Below, in pieces: positions 51,858-59,416 of a stretch of 64,000 bases of DNA (position 1 is its first letter; each line of letters opens with the position of its first letter). The translations under genes were made by a program, and so were the position numbers. Location of the stretch: assembly GCF_012932565.1 (NCBI RefSeq), contig NZ_JABBYJ010000001.1:2666001-2730000 (forward strand), given 5' to 3'. The notes beneath the pieces are model-generated. The model saw only the letters and a list, made by a program, of their open reading frames with translations, did not search any database and was not told the origin of the DNA. The stretch comes from Sneathiella limimaris (GTDB taxonomy: Bacteria > Pseudomonadota > Alphaproteobacteria > Sneathiellales > Sneathiellaceae).

Positions 51858-53522
51858 ATGAAACTGAGAAACTTTGGCCTAGCTGCATCCGCTCTCGCGA
51901 TCGCATTTACTCTGCCGGTCGCAGCGCAAGCTGCCAATTTGACGATGGGTATGGATTCTGAGCCCAGCTCCATCGATCCCCACTACCATAACCTTGGACC
52001 GAATAACGCCCTTCGCCGGCATATGTTCGAAAGCCTTACAGGACAGGACGAAAAGCAAAAGCTTTATCCTTTGCTGGCCGAATCCTGGAAACCTACCAGT
52101 GAAACAACCTGGGAATTTAAATTGCGCAAAGGCGTCAAGTTCCATGATGGTTCTGATTTCACCGCCAAGGACGTGATTTTCTCGGCCTGCCGGGTTCCAA
52201 ATGTTCCAAACAGCCCTTCCAGCTTTGAAAGCTTCACCAAAGCGATTGCCGACTTCAAAACACCAGATCCCTACACGCTGATTGTCGAAACAGATGGGCC
52301 ATCGCCACTGATCCCAACTTACTTTGCAAACTGGGGCATTTTGAGCTCAACAGCAGCAGGTGTGACTGGCGACATCAAATATGACAAAGAAAACTGCGGC
52401 CTGGACAATTTCCCAAGCACAGTTGATTTTAACAGCGGGAAAGCCGCCATCGGCACCGGTCCATACAAATTCAAGGAATTTGTCAAAGGCGACCGTCTGG
52501 TGATGGAGAAAAATGACGGCTATTGGGGTGATGCTGCTGAATGGGATGTTGTCACCATGAAGCCGATTACCAATGCAGCTGCCCGTATGGCGGCCCTGCT
52601 TGCTGGTGACGTTGACTTCATCGCTGCACCACCAACTCAAGATCTGAAAAAACTGGAAGAAGATCCAAAGTTTGATGTGGCTCAAGGTCTCTCTAACCGG
52701 GTGATTTACCTGCACATGGACCAGTATGGTCCAACCACTAACGGTATCACAGGGACAGGTAAAGCTGACGCGAAATACGAAGGCGAAGGTCCTTGTGCTG
52801 AGAAAGAATGTGAAAAGAACCCACTTCTTGATGTACGGGTTCGTCAGGCACTTTCCAAAGCCATCAACCGCGACGCCATTGTCCAGAAAATCATGGGCGG
52901 TGTTGCTGTAGCTGCTGGTGAATTGCTGCCACAAGGCTTCTTCGGCACCAACCCAGGGATGGAACCAGAAGCCTATGATCCAGAAGGCGCCAAGAAACTC
53001 TTGGCCGAAGCTGGTTATCCAAACGGGTTTGAACTGGTTCTTGGCACACCAAACGATCGCTACATCAATGATGCGAAAGTTGCCCAGGTGATTGCTCAGA
53101 TGTTCACACGCGTTGGTATTAAAACATCTGTGAATGCAATGACTAAGAGTGTGTTCTTTAAAACCCGTAACAAGTACGAGTTTTCAGTCTACCTCGCCGG
53201 TTGGGGTGCTGGCACAGGTGAAATGTCTAACCCACTTCGCGCCCTTGTCGGGACCCGTAGCAAGGAAACCGGTCTTGGCGGCACAAACCGTGGCCGTTAC
53301 AGCAACCCTGCCCTGGATGAAAAAATCCTGACAGCGTTGAAGACTGTGGACGATGCCCAACGGGAAGCCATCCTGCAGGAAGCAAGCCGCATGGCCATGG
53401 AAGACTATTCCATCCTGCCGCTGCATTTCGAAGTGACAAGCTGGGCCCATCGTAAAGGCCTGACTTACGCAGCCCGCGCGGACCAGTACACACTGGCCAC
53501 CGGCGTGCATGCCACAAAATAA
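51858..53522 (+). CDS. ABC transporter substrate-binding protein, peptide/opine (SBP family 5)
   Basis: 554 residues with signal peptide MKLRNFGLAASALAIAFTLP ending near AAQAA. Family 5 binding protein with two lobes: SEPSSIDPHYHNLGPNNALRRHMFESLTG and TTWEFKLRKGVKFHDGSDFTAKDV at the start, VRVRQALSKAINRDAIVQKIM in the middle, SILPLHFEVTSWAHRKGLTY at the end. An insert with Cys at about 310-320 (GEGPCAEKECEKN) may form a disulfide. It should bind a dipeptide or N-acyl-amino acid for the permease pair downstream. Followed by a hairpin before the first permease. Confidence 0.93.
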   Translation: MKLRNFGLAASALAIAFTLPVAAQAANLTMGMDSEPSSIDPHYHNLGPNNALRRHMFESLTGQDEKQKLYPLLAESWKPTSETTWEFKLRKGVKFHDGSDFTAKDVIFSACRVPNVPNSPSSFESFTKAIADFKTPDPYTLIVETDGPSPLIPTYFANWGILSSTAAGVTGDIKYDKENCGLDNFPSTVDFNSGKAAIGTGPYKFKEFVKGDRLVMEKNDGYWGDAAEWDVVTMKPITNAAARMAALLAGDVDFIAAPPTQDLKKLEEDPKFDVAQGLSNRVIYLHMDQYGPTTNGITGTGKADAKYEGEGPCAEKECEKNPLLDVRVRQALSKAINRDAIVQKIMGGVAVAAGELLPQGFFGTNPGMEPEAYDPEGAKKLLAEAGYPNGFELVLGTPNDRYINDAKVAQVIAQMFTRVGIKTSVNAMTKSVFFKTRNKYEFSVYLAGWGAGTGEMSNPLRALVGTRSKETGLGGTNRGRYSNPALDEKILTALKTVDDAQREAILQEASRMAMEDYSILPLHFEVTSWAHRKGLTYAARADQYTLATGVHATK

Positions 53523-53539
53523 GTAACTGAGTAACGGAT

Positions 53540-53568
53540 CGGGCTAGAGGAAACTCTAGCCCGGTTTT
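53540..53568 (+). terminator. Intra-operon hairpin between binding protein and permease genes
   Basis: CGGGCTAGAG-GAAA-CTCTAGCCCG followed by GTTTTCT: a perfect 10-bp stem that would reduce transcription into the permease genes. Confidence 0.85.
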
Positions 53569-53587
53569 CTGAAGCTAGGAGAGTTTG

Positions 53588-54562
53588 GTGCTCGCTTTTA
53601 CCATTCGACGCCTGTCGCAGAGTGTCGTCGTGCTTTTTGTCATGTCGATCATCGTCTTTGCCGGTGTTTACGCTATTGGCAATCCGGTAGACATTCTGAT
53701 CAACCCGGAAGCCGACATTGCAGAACAGGAAGCAACCATAAAGCGCCTGGGACTGGATAAACCCTTATGGGTCCAGTACGGAGCCTTTATGTCTAATGCC
53801 CTGCAAGGCGATCTTGGCAATTCATTTGTCCATAACGTCCCTGCCCTTGAAATCATTTTTGCCCGCCTGCCAGCAACGCTGGAGCTTGCGATCCTTGCCG
53901 TTGGTCTTGCGATTATTATCGGCGTCCCCCTTGGCATGATTGCGGGTCTGAAAGATGACAGCTTTATAGGCAAAACCATCATGACAGGTTCGATCTTGGG
54001 CTTCAGTCTACCGACCTTCTGGGTTGGCCTGATTTTGATTATGTTCTTTTCGGTTAGCCTTGGCTGGCTTCCCGCCTCTGGCCGAGGCGATACAGTTGAT
54101 GTTTTTGGAATTCCAGTTAGCCTTCTAACTTGGGATGGACTAAGCCATCTCTTCCTTCCTGCCTTTAACCTGGCTTTATTTAAAATGTCATTGGTGATCC
54201 GCTTGGCCCGATCCGGCACCAAGGAGGTTTTGCTGCAGGACTATATTAAATTTGCCCGGGCAAAAGGGATCTCAAACGCCCGAATTATCTGCGTGCATGT
54301 TCTTAAGAACATTTTGATCCCAGTTATTACAGTACTTGGACTTGAGCTTGGCAACGTGATCGCCTTTGCCGTTGTCACAGAAACTGTTTTCGCCTGGCCC
54401 GGTATCGGCAAGCTGCTGATCGATAGTATCGCTAATCTAGATCGGCCGGTCGTGGTCGCCTATCTGCTGCTGACTGTGACCATGTTTATCCTCATCAACT
54501 TTGTTGTTGATATCTTGTATTCCGTTCTGGACCCAAGGGTCCGGTTGGGAGGATCTAACTGA
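53588..54562 (+). CDS. ABC transporter permease, DppB family
   Basis: 324 residues from a GTG at 53588 (a TTG one codon earlier is possible), with AGGAGAG upstream. Six membrane helices; the EAA-type loop is ISNARIICVHVLKNILIPVITVLGLELGNVIAFAVVTETVFAWPGIGKLL, standard for DppB/OppB. Its stop overlaps the next start by 1 base. It forms the channel together with the DppC-type permease. Confidence 0.93.
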   Translation: MLAFTIRRLSQSVVVLFVMSIIVFAGVYAIGNPVDILINPEADIAEQEATIKRLGLDKPLWVQYGAFMSNALQGDLGNSFVHNVPALEIIFARLPATLELAILAVGLAIIIGVPLGMIAGLKDDSFIGKTIMTGSILGFSLPTFWVGLILIMFFSVSLGWLPASGRGDTVDVFGIPVSLLTWDGLSHLFLPAFNLALFKMSLVIRLARSGTKEVLLQDYIKFARAKGISNARIICVHVLKNILIPVITVLGLELGNVIAFAVVTETVFAWPGIGKLLIDSIANLDRPVVVAYLLLTVTMFILINFVVDILYSVLDPRVRLGGSN

Positions 54563-55464
54563 TGACCTCAACCACTGAAACTATGGTCAAACCAAAAGCC
54601 ATCACGCCGTTTCGTCGGTTTGTCTCTGATTTTGCAGAGAAAAAACTCGCGGTTGTTGGGCTGATTGTGTTTGCCTTTTTGGTCCTAGCGGCTGTCTTTG
54701 CGCCCTGGATCACCCCACAAAACCCCTATGATCTGACCCAGATTGACTTTTTGGATGGCCGGCTCTCCCCTGGAAGCACCGGATCCATGACCTATTGGCT
54801 GGGGACCGATGATCAGGGACGCGATCTTTTATCCGGTATCTTTTATGGCCTGAGGACAAGTCTTGCTGTTGGTGCCCTTTCAACCCTGATCGCCCTTGTG
54901 ATTGGCGGCGCTCTTGGATTGATCGCGGCTTATTTTGGCGGGAAAGTTGATACACTGATCATGCGGGTCGCGGATTTGCAGCTCAGCTTTCCAGCAATCC
55001 TCATTGCGCTCATCCTGGTATCCGCCATGGGTCAAGGGGTTGATAAGATCATCATCGCCCTTGTAGCCGTTCAATGGGCCTATTACGCCCGGACCATTCG
55101 AAGTACAGCCCTTGTGGAAACCCGCAAGGAATATATCGAGGCCGCCACCTGTCTTGCGATTGATCATAAAAGGATCGTTTTCAAGCATCTGATGCCGAAC
55201 TGTACGCCGCCTCTCATTGTGGTGGGAACGGTGCAGGTCGCACATGCGATTTCACTGGAAGCAACACTGTCCTTCCTTGGTATCGGCGTTCCGATTACGG
55301 AGCCATCCCTTGGGCTGCTGATCAAAAACGGTTTTGACTATATGTTGAGTGGTGACTATTGGGTCAGCTTCTATCCTGGTATTGCCCTACTCATCACCAT
55401 TGTCAGCATCAACCTCGTTGGCGACCAGCTTCGCGATGTTCTGAACCCGAGATTGCAGAAATGA
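54562..55464 (+). CDS. ABC transporter permease, DppC family
   Basis: 300 residues with six membrane helices. DppC features: KLAVVGLIVFAFLVLAAVFAPWI, LGTDDQGRDLLSGIFYGLRTSLAVG, and the EAA loop LAIDHKRIVFKHLMPNCTPPLIVVGTVQVAHAISLEATLSFLGIG. It overlaps the DppB-type gene by 1 base and the next ATPase gene as ATGA. Confidence 0.94.
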   Translation: MTSTTETMVKPKAITPFRRFVSDFAEKKLAVVGLIVFAFLVLAAVFAPWITPQNPYDLTQIDFLDGRLSPGSTGSMTYWLGTDDQGRDLLSGIFYGLRTSLAVGALSTLIALVIGGALGLIAAYFGGKVDTLIMRVADLQLSFPAILIALILVSAMGQGVDKIIIALVAVQWAYYARTIRSTALVETRKEYIEAATCLAIDHKRIVFKHLMPNCTPPLIVVGTVQVAHAISLEATLSFLGIGVPITEPSLGLLIKNGFDYMLSGDYWVSFYPGIALLITIVSINLVGDQLRDVLNPRLQK

Positions 55465-56447
55465 CAGATACACAACCTACCCTTAAAGTCGAAAACCTGC
55501 GGACCCAGTTTTTTACCAAAGCAGGTGTTGTCGATGCCGTAAACGATGTGAGCTTTTCCGTCGGACGCGGTGAAGTAATGGGTCTTGTAGGCGAGTCTGG
55601 ATCCGGAAAATCGGTAACCGGATTTTCCATTCTGGGCCTTGTTGATCAACCAGGCAAAGTGACTGGTGGCAAGATCCTGTTCAAAGGCGAAGACCTCACC
55701 AAATACTCAGAAGAACAGTATCGCCAACTTCGCGGCTCCCGCATTTCCATGGTCTTTCAGGATCCGATGATGACCTTGAACCCGGTTCTTCGGGTGGACA
55801 CCCAAATGGTGGAAGCCATTCAGGCCCATGAGAAGATCAGCAAGAAGGATGCCCTGGCCCGTGCCCGAGATGCCCTTGGTCAGGTTGGCATCCCCTCCCC
55901 GGAAGAGCGCTTGCGGTCTTATCCGCATCAGTTTTCCGGTGGTATGCGTCAGCGTGTAGCCTTCGCTATCGCGCTTTTAAACAAACCGGATCTGATCATT
56001 GCGGATGAGCCAACCACAGCCCTTGATGTAACCATTCAGGCGCAGATCCTGTTCGAAACGCAAAAGCTCTGTCGGGAAACCGGAACGTCATTGGTATGGA
56101 TCACCCATGACCTGACGGTTGTGGCAGGCCTTGCAGACAACATCTGCGTTATGTACGCGGGTAGAGTTGTTGAGTCAGGCGGGATTGACAATGTTCTGGA
56201 TGATCCAAAGCATCCTTATACAGAAGGACTGATCGGATCTGTTCCCAGTCGAAACAAACGCGGCAAGCCGCTTACTCAAATACCCGGTATGACCCCCTCT
56301 TTGCTTAATCTACCTAAAGGCTGCTCTTTCCGGAAAAGATGTTCCTATGCGGAACCTGCTTGTGAGCAGGAGCCTAGCATTTCCCGAACAGAAGATGGAC
56401 GGCTTGTCCGGTGCCACCGTGTAAAGGAGTCTGTGGCCCATGTCTGA
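55461..56447 (+). CDS. ABC transporter ATP-binding protein, DppD family
   Basis: 328 residues from the ATG at 55461, which overlaps the previous stop. Walker A GESGSGKS, Q-loop VFQDPMMTLNP, signature FSGGMRQRV, Walker B LIIADEPTTALD, and the C-terminal oligopeptide-ATPase segment PKGCSFRKRCSYAEPACEQE with four Cys that can carry a 4Fe-4S cluster in some members. It energises import. Confidence 0.95.
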   Translation: MTDTQPTLKVENLRTQFFTKAGVVDAVNDVSFSVGRGEVMGLVGESGSGKSVTGFSILGLVDQPGKVTGGKILFKGEDLTKYSEEQYRQLRGSRISMVFQDPMMTLNPVLRVDTQMVEAIQAHEKISKKDALARARDALGQVGIPSPEERLRSYPHQFSGGMRQRVAFAIALLNKPDLIIADEPTTALDVTIQAQILFETQKLCRETGTSLVWITHDLTVVAGLADNICVMYAGRVVESGGIDNVLDDPKHPYTEGLIGSVPSRNKRGKPLTQIPGMTPSLLNLPKGCSFRKRCSYAEPACEQEPSISRTEDGRLVRCHRVKESVAHV

Positions 56448-57450
56448 GCAAACCCAGAACAAACCGGTTTTGGAAATCCGGAATCTTTCAAAGAAGTTTG
56501 TTAAACCCCTCGATATGGCGGGTAAAATTGCCCAGAAGCTAGGGCAAAACATTCGCGAAGAGGTCGTTCATGCTGTGGATGATGTCTCTTTCACTGTCAA
56601 TAAAGGCGAAGTCGTCAGCTTGGTCGGCGAGTCAGGCTGCGGAAAATCCACACTTGGCCGCATGGTTGCTGGCATTCTTCCGCAAACAAAGGGCGAAATC
56701 TTCTATCGCGGTGAAAATATTGGCCAGCAATCGGGGGACAAAGCCCGCGAAACGGCTCTCAAAATCCAGATGATTTTCCAGGACCCTTTTGCGTCCCTAA
56801 ACCCACGGCTTCGGGTTCAGGATATCCTTGGTGAGGCTCCGCTTTATCATAAGCTTGTCACAAAGGGAGATCTGGATAATTACCTGACAGATGTTATGAC
56901 CCGCTGCGGCTTGGATCCAGATTACAAACGCCGCTATCCACATCAGTTTTCCGGTGGTCAACGCCAACGGATCGGGATTGCGCGTGCCCTTGCCGTACAC
57001 CCAGATTTTATTGTCTGCGATGAAGCTGTGGCTGCCCTCGACGTTTCAATCCAGGCTCAAATCCTCAATCTTTTCATTGATTTGCGATCTGAACTTGATC
57101 TGACTTATTTGTTTATCTCCCATGATTTGGGGGTTGTAGAACATATTTCCGACCGGATCGTAATCATGTATTTGGGACGGATTGTTGAGATGGCCAAAAC
57201 CGAAGAGCTTTTTGCCAATCCCAACCATCCTTATACCCAGGCACTCCTTCGGGAAATCCCACGCCTGGATGCCCGGCATTCAACCTTTACCCCCATCAAA
57301 GGGGAAATTCCCTCACCACTTGATCCGCCAAAGGGATGCCACTTCCATCCCCGATGCCCGTTCGCTACGGACAGGTGCAGAGAGGAAATCCCCAAACTCA
57401 AGGAGATTTCTCCTGGACATCAGTCCGCCTGTCATTTGAACGAAGGTTAA
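56440..57450 (+). CDS. ABC transporter ATP-binding protein, DppF family
   Basis: 336 residues. Walker [11 protein letters not shown]-loop [11 protein letters not shown], signature [15 protein letters not shown], Walker [13 protein letters not shown], and C-terminal [17 protein letters not shown]. Walker B has CDEAVAALD rather than CDEPTSALD, a common DppF variant. It overlaps the DppD-type gene by 8 bases. Confidence 0.94.
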   Translation: MSEQTQNKPVLEIRNLSKKFVKPLDMAGKIAQKLGQNIREEVVHAVDDVSFTVNKGEVVSLVGESGCGKSTLGRMVAGILPQTKGEIFYRGENIGQQSGDKARETALKIQMIFQDPFASLNPRLRVQDILGEAPLYHKLVTKGDLDNYLTDVMTRCGLDPDYKRRYPHQFSGGQRQRIGIARALAVHPDFIVCDEAVAALDVSIQAQILNLFIDLRSELDLTYLFISHDLGVVEHISDRIVIMYLGRIVEMAKTEELFANPNHPYTQALLREIPRLDARHSTFTPIKGEIPSPLDPPKGCHFHPRCPFATDRCREEIPKLKEISPGHQSACHLNEG

Positions 57451-57454
57451 AGAA

Positions 57455-58312
57455 ATGGAAGACATCATCAACCCCGGCGTCCTGTTCCGCAAGGCGCCAA
57501 GCGTTACCCCTGTGCCACTCGTGCTTGACAGCCCCCATAGCGGCACCAGTTATCCAGACGATTTCAACTATGTCTCAGACCTCAATGTGCTCCGGCGGGC
57601 TGAAGATACATATGTCCATGAACTCTATGGTGCTGCCCCATCCCTCGGAGCTGTTTTGATAGGTGCTGAATTTCCCAGAAGCTTCATCGATGTCAACCGT
57701 GGCCTCAATGAAATTGACACAAGTATCATTGATGGCGACTGGGACGGCGATGTTTCAGAAAGCGAGAAAGCTGCGGCTGGGATCGGTCTGATCTGGCGGA
57801 TCAATCAGGAAAACAACAACATCTATGACCGCCTGCTCAGCGTCGATGAAGTCAAAAACCGGATCTCTTCCTACTGGCAGCCCTACCATGATTGCCTGAA
57901 GGAAACTCTAGACGAAGTTCATGCAAAATTTGGCAAGGTCGTTCATATCAATTGCCATTCCATGCCGAAGATGAGCAATGAAAGTTCGAAAGAAGGACCT
58001 GGCGTAGTCCGGCCTGAGATCTGCTTGGGAGACCGACGGGGAACGACTTGCGATCCTCGCCTCGTCGAGCTTGTCAAAACCACTTTTGAAGAACTTGGCT
58101 ATCAAGTCAATGTGAACGAGCCTTATGCGGGGGTGGAATTGGTCCGGGCGTATAGCAATCCATCTGCCGGCCGTCACTCCCTGCAGATTGAGATCCGCCG
58201 CGATCTTTATATGGATGAAAGAACTTTTGAGAAATCTGATAATTTTGAAAAGGTCCGGAAGGATTTTGAGACGCTGACAAAAGCGCTCGCAGACTTCTCC
58301 GTTAGCCTTTAA
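57455..58312 (+). CDS. N-formylglutamate amidohydrolase family protein
   Basis: 285 residues. The family opening is PLVLDSPHSGTSYPDDF (His ligand) with SFIDVNRGLNEID next and HINCHSMP with another metal ligand. N-formylglutamate amidohydrolase (HutG) makes glutamate and formate. No other histidine-degradation gene is in view, and it is the fifth downstream member of the ABC importer operon (4 bases after the DppF-type stop), so it probably acts on an imported N-acyl-amino acid rather than in the histidine pathway. Confidence 0.88.
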   Translation: MEDIINPGVLFRKAPSVTPVPLVLDSPHSGTSYPDDFNYVSDLNVLRRAEDTYVHELYGAAPSLGAVLIGAEFPRSFIDVNRGLNEIDTSIIDGDWDGDVSESEKAAAGIGLIWRINQENNNIYDRLLSVDEVKNRISSYWQPYHDCLKETLDEVHAKFGKVVHINCHSMPKMSNESSKEGPGVVRPEICLGDRRGTTCDPRLVELVKTTFEELGYQVNVNEPYAGVELVRAYSNPSAGRHSLQIEIRRDLYMDERTFEKSDNFEKVRKDFETLTKALADFSVSL

Positions 58313-58321
58313 GGGCGACTT

Positions 58322-58376
58322 CCCCTGAAGATGGAGCTTAGATGCTCGCTATCTTCAGGGGTTCTTTTTCAATAAA
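58322..58376. terminator. Terminator after the amidohydrolase gene
   Basis: CCCCTGAAGAT (58322-58332) and ATCTTCAGGGG (58351-58361) pair exactly and are followed by TTCTTTTT. The convergent DUF427 gene ends within its stem-loop. Confidence 0.85.
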
Positions 58377-58724
58377 AAAGCTAAGATGTTCCTTGATATC
58401 AATACATTCCATAAAAGGATCATCATAGGCCCAAACCGCATCAGAGAGGCTTTCATCCTCGACGATAATATCCCAATATCGAGCTGTTCCTTTAAACGGA
58501 CAATAGGTCCTATTTTGATTGGACTTCAGATATTTGAAATTAACATCTGTGCGCGGGAAATAATAACGGGCCGGATATCCACCTTCTGAAAGCGCAATTA
58601 CATTTTCAGAAGATGCGACCAGCTGGACACCAAAAAATAAATTCCAGCGATGATCAGAACGCGATATCGATATTTCATGTTGGGGGCGTTTTTGAAACCC
58701 CGGTGCAGATTTATTTCGATTCAT
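58338..58724 (-). CDS. DUF427 family protein
   Basis: 128 residues from the ATG at 58724, with AAGGAT upstream; longer frames to 58811 lack a better start. DUF427 features are VIALSEGGYPARYYFPRTDVNFKYL, the NRTYCPFKGTARYWDI segment and a terminal AYDDP-type motif. The function of the family is not established. It ends within the terminator of the convergent amidohydrolase gene. Confidence 0.9.
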   Translation of the reverse strand: MNRNKSAPGFQKRPQHEISISRSDHRWNLFFGVQLVASSENVIALSEGGYPARYYFPRTDVNFKYLKSNQNRTYCPFKGTARYWDIIVEDESLSDAVWAYDDPFMECIDIKEHLSFFIEKEPLKIASI

Positions 58725-58830
58725 TTTATTATCCTTGAACTGACCTCTTACACATAAGTCATCAGCCTCTCGGATCAAGTCTTGGATCAGACCAAGACCC
58801 TTCAAATACACAAATAAATTAAAGACTTAC

Positions 58831-59166
58831 CTATTTTCGAGACCAAGTCCCATCTTCAGCAAGGATATAGGTCCCTTTGGGTGCATCTTTTATAATTTGT
58901 GCGGCATAAACCCGCCCAACTTGTTCTGCGCTAACGCCTTCTTTCTTAGCTCTCTTTTGGTAAATATCCCGGCGCTTGGCATTTACGGATTTCACGAAAT
59001 CCTTGACATTGTCAGCACGGGCACGGGTATACCCATCAAAGGCTTCACCCACAGCTCCTGAAGCCCGCAGGTCATCCAACTCACTTGCCTTGGCAGGCGT
59101 CCCACCCAGAAGTCCAATCGAAATAACGAGAGCACCGATACCAGTCAAAAAATATCTACGTTTCAT
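58831..59166 (-). CDS. ydbL: YdbL-like periplasmic protein (DUF1318)
   Basis: 111 residues from the ATG at 59166, which has GAGGAATGCT before it. Signal peptide MKRRYFLTGIGALVISIG...AKA, then the DUF1318 body with LRASGAVGEAFDGYTRARAD, FVKSVNAKRRDIYQKRA and VYAAQIIKDAPKGTYILAEDGTW. It is the last of the three genes ydbH, ynbE, ydbL. In E. coli YdbL is thought to help control YnbE assembly onto YdbH. Confidence 0.88.
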   Translation of the reverse strand: MKRRYFLTGIGALVISIGLLGGTPAKASELDDLRASGAVGEAFDGYTRARADNVKDFVKSVNAKRRDIYQKRAKKEGVSAEQVGRVYAAQIIKDAPKGTYILAEDGTWSRK

Positions 59167-59194
59167 AGCATTCCTCAAAAATAAATCGGTCATG

Positions 59195-59416
59195 TTAGAA
59201 GATCTCCGGATTGGCCTGGATATCCTCTTTGGCCTTTTCTTCGATCTTAAGCCGAACTTCAGCATCCAGTTTGATATTGAGATTGATGGTAATAGGCTCA
59301 GACGGGGCCTCAACCTTTACAGTCGGTGAGCAAGCCTGTAACGCCAAGACAGATACAGTTATCAGTGTACCTGCTTTTAATAGTTCAGAATTGATCAAGT
59401 TCAGTCCCCCGGTCAT
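59195..59416 (-). CDS. ynbE: YnbE-like outer-membrane lipoprotein
   Basis: 73 residues. The lipobox is LALQACS near residue 29 and the mature part is short with alternating strands (KVEAPSEPITINLNIKLDAEV), as in YnbE. In E. coli YnbE multimerises and extends YdbH across the periplasm to carry phospholipid to the outer membrane. Its ATG shares a base with the ydbH stop (TAATG). Confidence 0.88.
   Translation of the reverse strand: MTGGLNLINSELLKAGTLITVSVLALQACSPTVKVEAPSEPITINLNIKLDAEVRLKIEEKAKEDIQANPEIF

Noticed and set aside
53668-54222. 184-codon minus-strand frame opposite the DppB-type permease
   Set aside because: Shadow; composition is biased and no motif is seen.
57455-58312. HutG of histidine degradation
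   Set aside because: No hutH, hutU, hutI or hutF in view; the gene belongs to the ABC importer operon.
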